This document shows, one piece after another, positions 6,822 to 13,382 of a stretch of 18,482 nt of DNA; the first letter of the stretch is position 1, and each line of letters opens with the position of its first letter. The stretch covers positions 1 through 18,482 of the forward strand of contig DATBIO010000219.1 in the NCBI GenBank assembly GCA_036556965.1, in the 5' to 3' direction. This DNA is from DATBIO01 sp036556965. GTDB taxonomy: Bacteria > Acidobacteriota > Vicinamibacteria > Fen-336. Under the pieces are notes generated by a model that saw only the letters and a list, made by a program, of their open reading frames with translations, had not been told where the DNA came from and searched no databases. Position numbers and translations under genes: made by a program.

Positions 6822-8567
6822 TCAATCGAGCTCGTACAGCTCGCGCCAGTCCACGTCCTCGCGCAGGGCCGGCTGGTCCTCCTTGTCGAGGATGTAGTGG
6901 CCGAGGACGAGGTGGTCCATGTTCGTGCGCATGAAGCAGAGGTAGGCGTCGTGGGGCGTGCACACGATGGGCTCGCCGCGCACGTTGAACGAGGTGTTGA
7001 TGATGACGGGCACGCCCGTCAGCCGCGCGAACTCCTCGATGACGCCGTAGTAGAGCGGGCTCTCCTCACGCGTCACCGTCTGCAGGCGCGCCGAGCCGTC
7101 CACGTGGGTGACGGAGGGGATGACCCGCTTGTCGTGGCGCACCTGGGCCACCAGCAGCATGTAGGGGCTGTCCACGTCGATGTCGAACCACTCCGAGGCC
7201 TTGTCGGCCATGACGGAAGGCGCGAAGGGCCGAAAGCCCTCGCGGAACTTGATCTTCATGTTGAGGGTGTCGCGCATCTTCTCGTCGCGCGGGTCGGCCA
7301 GGATGCTGCGCCCGCCCAGCGCGCGCGGCCCGAACTCCATGCGGCCCTGGAACCACCCCACCACGTTGTTGCCGGCGATGAGGCGGGCCGTCTCCTGGGT
7401 CAGCTCCGCGTCCGACACCACCCGGTAGCGGGCCCCCGCGGAGTCCAGGTACTGGCCGATCTCGGCGTCGGTGTAGGAGGGGCCGAGGTAGGCGTGCTTC
7501 CAGGCCCGGGCGCGGGGCTTCTTCTCCAGCGTGTTGTAGATGTAGTGGGCCACCCCCACCGCCCCCCCCGCGTCGCCGGCCGCCGGCTGCACGAACAGGT
7601 TCTTGAAGGGGGTCTCCCGGATGACGCGCCCGTTGGCCACGCAGTTGAGGGCCACCCCGCCCGCCATGCAGAGGTTGGTGAGCCCGGTCTCCTGGTGGAT
7701 GTGGCGCGCCATGCGCAGCACCACCTCCTCGCAGACCTTCTGCACGGAGGCGGCGATGTCGAACTCGCGCTCGTTCATCCACGTCTCCGGCTTGCGCGGG
7801 GGGCCGCCGAAGAACTCGTCGAACTTCCCGTTGGTCATGCGCAGGCCGTAGTCGTACGAGAAGTACTTCATGTTGAGCTTGAAGGAGCCGTCCTCGTTGA
7901 GGTGGACCATCTCCCGCATGATGCGGTCGAAGTGCACGGGCTTGCCGTAGGGGGCGAGCCCCATGACCTTGTACTCGGCGCTGTTGACCTTGAAGCCGAG
8001 GTAGTAGGTGAAGGCGCTGTAGAGCAGGCCGAGGCTGTGGGGGAAGCGGATCTCCTTGAAGATCTCTATGTCGCTGCCGCGTCCCACGGCGAAGGTGGCG
8101 GTGGCCCACTCGCCCACGCCGTCCACGGTGAGGATGGCCGCCTCCTCGTAGGGCGAGACGAGGAAGGCGGAGGCGGCGTGGCTCATGTGGTGCTCGGCGA
8201 AGAGGATGGGCCCCTGGTAGGGGCGCAGCTCCTTGCGCACCAGCGAGGGCACCCAGAGCTTCTCGTGGAGCCAGAGGGGGATGGCCTTGCGGAAGGAGCC
8301 GAAGGAGCGCGGGAAGGTGGCCACGTAGGTGGAGAGCATGCGCTCGAACTTCAGGAGAGGCTTGTCGTAGAAGCCGACGGCGTCCAGCTCCTCCGGGCCG
8401 ATGCCCCCCTCCCTCAGCACGTACTTCACGGCGCGGGAAGGGAAGCGCGAGTCGTGCTTCTTGCGCGACAGGCGCTCCTCCTGGCAGGCGGCGATCACCT
8501 CGCCGTCGCGCAGCAGGGCCGCCGCGCTGTCGTGGTAGTAGCAGGAGATGCCGAGGACGTGGCGCAT
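6822..8567 (-). CDS. NodU/CmcH-type O-carbamoyltransferase
   Basis: 581-residue enzyme of the family that transfers a carbamoyl group from carbamoyl phosphate, via carbamoyl-AMP, to a hydroxyl of a sugar or natural product. ATG at 8567 overlaps the stop of the SxtJ-like gene as TGATG. The N-terminal Kae1-like domain shows GISCYYHDSAAAL (6-18), QEERLSRKKHD (29-39), the metal-binding HHMSHAASAF (126-135), TVDGVGEW (147-154) and EYKVMGLAPYGKP (198-210). The central part has CMAGGVALNCVANG (300-313). The C-terminal domain has GRMEFGPRALGGRSILADPR (408-427), FRPFAPSV (445-452) and NTSFNVRGEPIV (524-535). All family landmarks are intact and length is typical. The acceptor is unknown; adjacency to SxtJ-like and DUF5989 membrane proteins suggests work at the membrane or on a cell-surface or secreted compound. 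Confidence 0.95.
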   Translation of the reverse strand: MRHVLGISCYYHDSAAALLRDGEVIAACQEERLSRKKHDSRFPSRAVKYVLREGGIGPEELDAVGFYDKPLLKFERMLSTYVATFPRSFGSFRKAIPLWLHEKLWVPSLVRKELRPYQGPILFAEHHMSHAASAFLVSPYEEAAILTVDGVGEWATATFAVGRGSDIEIFKEIRFPHSLGLLYSAFTYYLGFKVNSAEYKVMGLAPYGKPVHFDRIMREMVHLNEDGSFKLNMKYFSYDYGLRMTNGKFDEFFGGPPRKPETWMNEREFDIAASVQKVCEEVVLRMARHIHQETGLTNLCMAGGVALNCVANGRVIRETPFKNLFVQPAAGDAGGAVGVAHYIYNTLEKKPRARAWKHAYLGPSYTDAEIGQYLDSAGARYRVVSDAELTQETARLIAGNNVVGWFQGRMEFGPRALGGRSILADPRDEKMRDTLNMKIKFREGFRPFAPSVMADKASEWFDIDVDSPYMLLVAQVRHDKRVIPSVTHVDGSARLQTVTREESPLYYGVIEEFARLTGVPVIINTSFNVRGEPIVCTPHDAYLCFMRTNMDHLVLGHYILDKEDQPALREDVDWRELYELD

Positions 8568-8914
8568 CAGAACTGGTGCCGCGCCGCCGCCTGCGGCCCC
8601 AGGGGGTTGGGCTCGTGGGCGCGCCAGAAGCTGGCCTCGGGGGCCAGGCTTCGGTCGAGGGGGTCCTTTCCGAACAGCCTCATGAAGATGCTGACCAGGG
8701 AGACGGAGACGAAGTAGACGATGGAGAGGATGACGGCCGTCCAGAAGGCGCCCACCTTCTCCAGGCCGTGCGTCCACTTCTTGTAGAAGGCGGACCCCCG
8801 CGCGAACCGCCGCAGCAGCAGCTCGGTGAGGAAGACGGTGGTGGCCAGCCCCAGGAGCAGCTTCGTGTGGAGGGGCAACCCGGCCAGCGTGGACAGGGGA
8901 TTGGAGAGCGCCAA
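8567..8914 (-). CDS. SxtJ-like two-span membrane protein
   Basis: About 115 residues from the TTG at 8914, with two hydrophobic spans near 17-33 and 57-79. The soluble tail carries RLFGKDPLDR (79-88), EASFWR (93-98) and HEPNPLG (100-106). This tail pattern matches my memory of the SxtJ family, named from the saxitoxin cluster and commonly encoded just before a carbamoyltransferase; here the stop overlaps the carbamoyltransferase start. The start is uncertain. A good GGAGG lies at 8936-8940, but no ATG, GTG or TTG follows at normal distance in this frame; CTG at 8926 would sit nine bases after it, while the TTG at 8914 is 21 bases away. The extra residues from CTG would be LIAL, harmless before a hydrophobic stretch. 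Molecular function is unknown. Confidence 0.8.
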   Translation of the reverse strand: MALSNPLSTLAGLPLHTKLLLGLATTVFLTELLLRRFARGSAFYKKWTHGLEKVGAFWTAVILSIVYFVSVSLVSIFMRLFGKDPLDRSLAPEASFWRAHEPNPLGPQAAARHQF

Positions 8915-8935
8915 CAGCGCGATCAGAACCTGTAA

Positions 8936-8961
8936 CCTCCCGAAAACAAACGCTGATGATA
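8936..8961 (-). promoter_or_regulatory. Shine-Dalgarno and possible -10 box before the SxtJ-like gene
   Basis: On the minus strand, TATCAT (8961-8956) resembles a -10 box inside the decamer CGCTATCATC, and GGAGG follows at 8940-8936. No TTGACA-like -35 is present 16-18 bp upstream. The same decamer occurs before the propeller gene (17855-17864), which supports a promoter role. It would start the SxtJ/carbamoyltransferase/DUF5989 transcript. Confidence 0.3.
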
Positions 8962-8985
8962 GCGCATCTCGGCCCTGCCGTGCCC

Positions 8986-9013
8986 GCGCCGGCCGGAGGG
9001 CCGGTCCCGGCGC
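8986..9013 (-). terminator. GC-rich hairpin after the short-chain dehydrogenase
   Basis: GCGCCGG (8986-8992) pairs with CCGGCGC (9007-9013), or alternatively CCGGCC (8989-8994) pairs with GGCCGG (8999-9004). The structure starts ten bases downstream of the dehydrogenase stop and separates the monooxygenase operon from the carbamoyltransferase module. There is no T-run on the minus strand, so intrinsic termination is unproven. Confidence 0.4.
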
Positions 9014-9022
9014 CGGAGGCGC

Positions 9023-9910
9023 TCAGGGGGCAGGGCGACGCGCCGCCGTCTCGACGCTGTTCGCCCCGAACGACCGGCCCAGGGCGGCCACCTCGCGCTC
9101 GAACTCGGGCAGCCGCGGGCCCACGTCGCCCAGCACCAGGCGCTGGGCCAGCCGGCTCATGAAGAACGAGCGGAAGGCGCCGACCAGGGCCAGGCTGCGC
9201 GGCACGAAGACTCGGCGCCGCCGCCGCTCGATGCCCCACACCATGGCCGCCGCGCAGTCCTGCACGGACGTCATGCGCCCGAAGGGTCCGGGGAGGCGGC
9301 GCAGGATCTCCTCGAAGGAGCGGAAGTCCTGGCGCACGTCGCGCACGAGGTCGGTGTCGACCCAGGAGGGGTGCGCCACGCCGACGTCCACGCCCTTGCC
9401 CGCGACTTCAATGCGCAGCGCGTTGCCCAGCTGCTCCACGCCGCTCTTGGAGGCGCAGTAGGCGGCGAACCCCGGAGAGGGGGCGAGGGCGGCCAGCGAG
9501 GAGACGAGGAGGTAGTAGCCGCGGCGCTCCGCCACCTGGGGCAGGGTGGCGGCCACGGTGCGCAGCACGCCCACCAGGTTGACCTCGATCACGCGCACCT
9601 GCGCTTCCAGGGGCGTGACCGCCACCGTCCCGAAGCTGCCGATGCCGGCGTTGGCCACCACCACGTCGATGCCGCCCAGGGCCTGCACCGTGCCCGCCAC
9701 CGCGCGGTCCAGCGCGGCCTGGTCCGTGACGTCGCCCTCGAACCAGGCGTGGCCCGCACCCAGCTCCGCGGCCAGGGCGCGGAGGCGCTCGGGCTCCCGG
9801 CCGACCAGCGACAGCCGGGCGCCGCGCGCGGCCAGGAGGCGCGCCGTCTCCGCCCCGATGCCGCGCGCCGGCCCCGTGACCAGCGCTACCTTGCCGGCCA
9901 GGCCGCTCAC
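9023..9910 (-). CDS. Short-chain dehydrogenase/reductase (classical SDR)
   Basis: 295-residue NAD(P)-dependent oxidoreductase with one Rossmann domain. The start is GTG at 9910, overlapping the monooxygenase stop by four bases; upstream sequence in this frame is a shadow of that gene. Cofactor motif TGPARGIG is at 12-19, NAG at 87-89 in VVVANAGIG, and the active site has Ser138 in LLVSSLAAL and YCASK (Tyr151, Lys155). Asn111 in EVNLVGVL completes the tetrad. The C-terminal 70 residues (FGRMTSVQDCAAAMVWGIE and a basic patch of five Arg) are longer than the minimal SDR and resemble lipid- or sterol-type SDRs with a membrane-facing tail. Coupling to a Baeyer-Villiger-type monooxygenase suggests it interconverts the alcohol and ketone that enzyme uses. 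Substrate is unknown. Confidence 0.92.
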   Translation of the reverse strand: MSGLAGKVALVTGPARGIGAETARLLAARGARLSLVGREPERLRALAAELGAGHAWFEGDVTDQAALDRAVAGTVQALGGIDVVVANAGIGSFGTVAVTPLEAQVRVIEVNLVGVLRTVAATLPQVAERRGYYLLVSSLAALAPSPGFAAYCASKSGVEQLGNALRIEVAGKGVDVGVAHPSWVDTDLVRDVRQDFRSFEEILRRLPGPFGRMTSVQDCAAAMVWGIERRRRRVFVPRSLALVGAFRSFFMSRLAQRLVLGDVGPRLPEFEREVAALGRSFGANSVETAARRPAP

Positions 9911-11358
9911 GGTCCCACCACCGCGTGGTCCTCCGGCCGGAAGCGCGCCGCGCGACGCCGGTAGCGCCAGGTGAAGTCCGGCCACAGGCTCGAGTTCCGG
10001 CCCGTGCCGTCGAGGTACCAGCTGGCGCAGCCGCCGGCGACCCAGACCGTGCCCTGCATCCGCCGGTCCACGCCCGCCACGTAGGCCGACTGCGCCTCGG
10101 GCGTGGGCTCCAGCGCGCGCACGCCGCGCGCGTCCATGTAGCGCAGGGCCGACACCACGTGCTCGATCTGCGCCTCGCCCATGTACACCACCGAGGTGTG
10201 GCCGAGGCCCGTGTTGGGGCCGAGCAGGAGGAAGAGGTTGGGGAAGCCGGCCACGGTGGTGCCCAGGTGCGCCTTGGGGCTGCCTTCCCAGGCCTCGGCC
10301 AGGGTCTGCCCGCCGCGCCCGCGCAGGGACCTGGCCAGGGGCGGGTCGGTGGGCCGGAAGCCCGTGCCCAGGATGACGACGTCCACCTCTCGCTCCACGC
10401 CGTCGCCGTCCACCATCGACCGCGCCCGCACCTCGGCCACGCCCGCGGTGACGACCTCCACGTTGGGCTGGGCCAGGGCGGGGTAGTAGTCGCTGGAGAG
10501 CAGCACGCGCTTGCAGCCCATGGTGTAGCTCGGCGTGAGCCGCCCGCGCAGGGCGTGGTCCTTCACCGACCGCCGCATGTTGCGCAGGGCGAGGTACTGG
10601 AGCAGGCGCATGGCCCACGGCCGCCGGAAGAGGAGCACGCAGACCTCGCGCTGGAGGTAGACGCCGAGGCGGGCCAGCCGCTGGAGGGCCGGCACGCGCC
10701 GGAACAGCGCCCGCTCCCAGCCCTCGATGGGCCGGTCGAGGCGCGGGAGCACCCAGGGAGCCGTGCGCTGGAAGAGGTGGAGCCGCGCCACCTTCGGCTG
10801 GATCTGCGGCACGAACTGGATGGCCGAGGCCCCGGTGCCGATCACGGCCACGCGGCGGCCGGCCAGGTCGCACGCGTCGTCCCACCGCGCGGAGTGGAAG
10901 ACGCGGCCCTGGAAGGCGGCCAGGCCGGGCAGGTCGGGCACGACCGGCTCGCTCAGGGGTCCCGTGGCCACCACCAGGACCGACGCCGTGAGGGGGCCCT
11001 GCGACGTCTCGACGTGCCAGCGGTGCGCGGCGTCGTCCCAGGTCGCTGCGCGCACCTCATGGCGGAAGCGCACGTGCGGCATCACGCCGAAGTCGCGCGC
11101 GCAGCGCTGGAGGTACGTCCAGATCTCCGGCTGGCGCGAGTACCGGAACGTCCACTCCGGGTTCGGCGCGAAGGACAGGGAGTAGAGGTGGGACGGGACG
11201 TCGCAGGCGCATCCCGGGTAGGCGTTGTCGCGCCAGGTCCCGCCGACGTCACCGGCGCGCTCCAGGAGGAGGAAGTCGGTGATGCCCGCCTGCCGGAGCC
11301 GGATGGCCGCCCCCAGGCCGGCGAAGCCGGTCCCCACGATGGCCACGCGCGTCTCCAT
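9907..11358 (-). CDS. Flavin-containing monooxygenase, Baeyer-Villiger type
   Basis: 483-residue FAD- and NADPH-dependent monooxygenase. The FAD Rossmann motif GTGFAG is at 9-14, followed by ERAGDVGGTWRDNAYPGCACD (33-53, split here as ERAGDVGGTW and DNAYPGCACD). The NADPH motif GTGASA is at 174-179. FQGRVFHSARWDD (149-161) fits the FxGxxxHxxxW(P/D) fingerprint of type I Baeyer-Villiger monooxygenases. A late GTGFRPTD and LLGPNTGLGH are also typical. Length fits the MymA-like branch, whose members may act on lipids or ketones. ATG at 11358 is followed at once by the fold, and has no Shine-Dalgarno. A TTGACG...TAGGCT promoter would start only two or three bases before it, so the message may be leaderless. 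It overlaps the SDR gene, with which it forms a two-gene operon. Confidence 0.92.
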   Translation of the reverse strand: METRVAIVGTGFAGLGAAIRLRQAGITDFLLLERAGDVGGTWRDNAYPGCACDVPSHLYSLSFAPNPEWTFRYSRQPEIWTYLQRCARDFGVMPHVRFRHEVRAATWDDAAHRWHVETSQGPLTASVLVVATGPLSEPVVPDLPGLAAFQGRVFHSARWDDACDLAGRRVAVIGTGASAIQFVPQIQPKVARLHLFQRTAPWVLPRLDRPIEGWERALFRRVPALQRLARLGVYLQREVCVLLFRRPWAMRLLQYLALRNMRRSVKDHALRGRLTPSYTMGCKRVLLSSDYYPALAQPNVEVVTAGVAEVRARSMVDGDGVEREVDVVILGTGFRPTDPPLARSLRGRGGQTLAEAWEGSPKAHLGTTVAGFPNLFLLLGPNTGLGHTSVVYMGEAQIEHVVSALRYMDARGVRALEPTPEAQSAYVAGVDRRMQGTVWVAGGCASWYLDGTGRNSSLWPDFTWRYRRRAARFRPEDHAVVGP

Positions 11359-11366
11359 CGGGGCCG

Positions 11367-11395
11367 AGCCTAGGGACCGGCGCCGGAGCCGTCAA
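11367..11395 (-). promoter_or_regulatory. Possible promoter for the monooxygenase-SDR operon
   Basis: On the minus strand TTGACG (11395-11390) is separated by exactly 17 bp from TAGGCT (11372-11367), which keeps the first, second and last bases of the -10 consensus. The expected start point is about 11360, two or three bases before the ATG. The -35 lies mainly in the loop of the hairpin at 11378-11408. The match is moderate, but it explains the absent Shine-Dalgarno. Confidence 0.4.
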
Positions 11396-11408
11396 CACTC
11401 CGGCGCCG
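11378..11408 (-). terminator. Perfect 11 bp hairpin after the cysteine-rich protein gene
   Basis: CGGCGCCGGAG (11378-11388) and CTCCGGCGCCG (11398-11408) pair without mismatch around a nine-base loop. It starts 11 bases after the stop of the cysteine-rich metallopeptidase-like gene and lies before the monooxygenase start. No T-run follows on the minus strand. It probably ends the two-gene operon or protects its 3' end. Confidence 0.6.
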
Positions 11409-11419
11409 TGAGGCCCGCC

Positions 11420-13369
11420 TCAGCGCTTCTGCTGGGCGGCCGCCGCCTTCTGCTTCAGGACTTCGAGCTCTCTCATGAGCAGGCGTCCGCGTGCGCCCAC
11501 GTCCGTGGCGCGCAGGGCCAGGGGCTGCACCGCGCGCTTCGAGGGAGCGGCGATCTTCTCGAGCTGGGCGCTGCCCAGGAGTCCGACGAAGATCCTCGGC
11601 TCCAGGGCGAAGGCCACTGCCTGCGACTCCGGGCGCGCCATCAGGCGGTCGAGGCGCTGCTCGAACTGCGCCTGGGTCAGGGTCCCCCGGTCCAGTCTCG
11701 CCTTCAGCTGCCGAAGCTGGCCGAGGAACACCTCCTGGGCGGACTTCTCCCACGGGTTCACGCGCTGGGTGACGGGATCGGACGGGTGTACCCACTTGTT
11801 CACCATCCGGTACCCGAGGATCTTCCGCCGGATCGCCTCCATGGCCTCGCAGAAGGCGAACTGGTCCTCGCACTCCTTGATCTCCGTGGGGCTCGGGTTG
11901 GCGCCGGCGCCGGGTATGGTGAAACCGTGCTTGTCGTAGCACGCGAGCAGCTTCCCGAAACATCCGCCCGCCGCGTAGTACTTCGGGTCCCCGCCGTAGC
12001 TCAGGAACAGCTTGCGGCAGGTGGCGTCGTTACCGCAGACCGCGTCCAGGCAGCCGCGGGGGTCGTCCCAGCCGGAATCACCGGCGTGGCTGGCCCAGGA
12101 GGCCTGGAACTTCTCCTGGCAGTACTCCTGGAGGCACTCGTCCTCGTAGTTGTAACCGCAGCTCGAGAGCATCCCCTGCGGGTCGAGGTCGTCCACGGTG
12201 GTCGCGGACGCCTTCCGCGTGTCGCAGTACGCGTCCGTGTCCTGCTCCGAACAGCCCAGGCACTTGCCGGTGGTGGCCGTGTAGAGGTCGGCCTTGATCT
12301 TGCCGAAGGCGGAGGCGCCCGAGGCGGTGGCGATCTTGTTGTTGTACGCCTGGCAGGCCGCGCGCATGCCGGCGTTGACGTTCACGTTCCCCTTGTTGGT
12401 GATCTCGTTGCACGCCTTGTTGTCGCCGTAGGTCTGGGCCGAGAAGGTGTAGTCGGAGGTCTTGCAGTTGGCGCACTCCCAGGGCGTGTCCTTGGCGTCG
12501 TCCACGTCGTCGGCGTCGGTGTACTTGGGGAAGACCGAGCCCGATTCGAAGTTGCTGTCCAGGCGGTTCTTCACGTCCGCCAGCTGGGTATCGCGCTCGG
12601 ACTCCTCCAGCAGCGGAATGAAGCCGCACATCTGCTTGCCCGAGTCCTGGAAGATGCTGACCTTCCGCTGCTTGACGTTGTTGACGGTCTCGACGAGGTA
12701 GGCGGCGGCGGCGTCGTAGAGGTAGTTGATCTGCATCGTGTTGGCGTTGTAGGCGCCGTACCACGTGTCGCAGGACCCCCCGTTGTCGCAGGCGTCGTCG
12801 TCGATGTGGCCCTCGTCGTCGTGCGTCGCCTCGTGGACGAGGGTGCTCGACCGGTCCGCCGCTCCCCGCCAGAAGCCCCAGCCGAGGCAGAGGTCGGTGG
12901 AGGTGGCGCAGCAGTAGTGGGTGGCCCACAGGCAGCACTCGTCGGGGTCGAGGTTGTCGTTGCAGCAGCGGGGCTCGAAGCCGTCGTCCTCGTGGATGTG
13001 GACGAAGTCCCACCACGTGTGCCCCAGGTTCGGCGACGTGTTCTCGGGGAAGTGCGGGGCGATCTTCTGCACCTCGCGCACGATGAAGCCCGCGTTGTAC
13101 AGCCGCGAGAGGAACAGGTTGTCGTTGCAGACGTCCTCGTAGCCCCAGCCCTCGTCCCACAGGTCGCCCGTCTCGTCGAGGTTGAGCCCGAACCAGATGG
13201 TGTCGACGAGGGATTGGTTGCCACACCACTTCGCGCGCCACTTGGAGTCCTTCGAGGTGGAGAGGGAGAGCGAACCGGGAGGCGGACAGCTGCAGGTCTC
13301 GGCCGCCGCGGAGGCGGCCGTCCCCATGGTGATTCCGAGCAAGGCGGCGGCGGCAGCAGCGATCTTCAA
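11420..13369 (-). CDS. Exported cysteine-rich protein with aspzincin (M35-like) metallopeptidase motifs
   Basis: 649 residues, no whole-length family recognised. TTG at 13369 is chosen because GAGGAGG ends six bases before it and it gives a good signal peptide (1-23, ending SAAA before ETC). LVHEATH (177-183) holds an HExxH zinc site; 15 residues later GSCDTWYG (198-205) fits the GTxDxxYG motif of aspzincins (deuterolysin and peptidyl-Lys metallopeptidases), with Asp201 as likely third ligand. Around it are Cys pairs at 135-136, 145-146 and 153-154. There are 31 Cys, all before residue 508, many spaced CxxC or Cx4-6C, implying a disulfide-rich protein outside the cytoplasm. An Asp-rich stretch (285-294) could bind calcium. 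The Cys-free C-terminus has a SHOCT-like segment (549-578, DRGTLTQAQFEQRL). It is second in an operon with a 262-residue exported protein. A secreted protease is inferred from motifs only. Confidence 0.85.
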   Translation of the reverse strand: MKIAAAAAALLGITMGTAASAAAETCSCPPPGSLSLSTSKDSKWRAKWCGNQSLVDTIWFGLNLDETGDLWDEGWGYEDVCNDNLFLSRLYNAGFIVREVQKIAPHFPENTSPNLGHTWWDFVHIHEDDGFEPRCCNDNLDPDECCLWATHYCCATSTDLCLGWGFWRGAADRSSTLVHEATHDDEGHIDDDACDNGGSCDTWYGAYNANTMQINYLYDAAAAYLVETVNNVKQRKVSIFQDSGKQMCGFIPLLEESERDTQLADVKNRLDSNFESGSVFPKYTDADDVDDAKDTPWECANCKTSDYTFSAQTYGDNKACNEITNKGNVNVNAGMRAACQAYNNKIATASGASAFGKIKADLYTATTGKCLGCSEQDTDAYCDTRKASATTVDDLDPQGMLSSCGYNYEDECLQEYCQEKFQASWASHAGDSGWDDPRGCLDAVCGNDATCRKLFLSYGGDPKYYAAGGCFGKLLACYDKHGFTIPGAGANPSPTEIKECEDQFAFCEAMEAIRRKILGYRMVNKWVHPSDPVTQRVNPWEKSAQEVFLGQLRQLKARLDRGTLTQAQFEQRLDRLMARPESQAVAFALEPRIFVGLLGSAQLEKIAAPSKRAVQPLALRATDVGARGRLLMRELEVLKQKAAAAQQKR

Positions 13370-13375
13370 GGCGCG

Positions 13376-13382
13376 CCTCCTC
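13376..13382 (-). promoter_or_regulatory. Shine-Dalgarno fixing the TTG start of the cysteine-rich protein
   Basis: GAGGAGG on the minus strand overlaps the TGA of the upstream 262-residue gene and lies six bases before TTG at 13369. The next ATG candidate (codon 15) would cut the signal peptide in half, so the TTG is preferred. Confidence 0.75.

Noticed and set aside
8965..8985. Sigma-54 (-24/-12) promoter before the SxtJ-like gene
   Set aside because: GGCACG is present on the minus strand, but the GC dinucleotide is not at the required 10-base spacing.
12790..12835. Metzincin assignment for HEATHDDEGH in the Cys-rich protein
   Set aside because: Metzincins need HExxHxxGxxH; here Gly and His are at the wrong offsets. 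The downstream GSCDTWYG fits the aspzincin pattern better.
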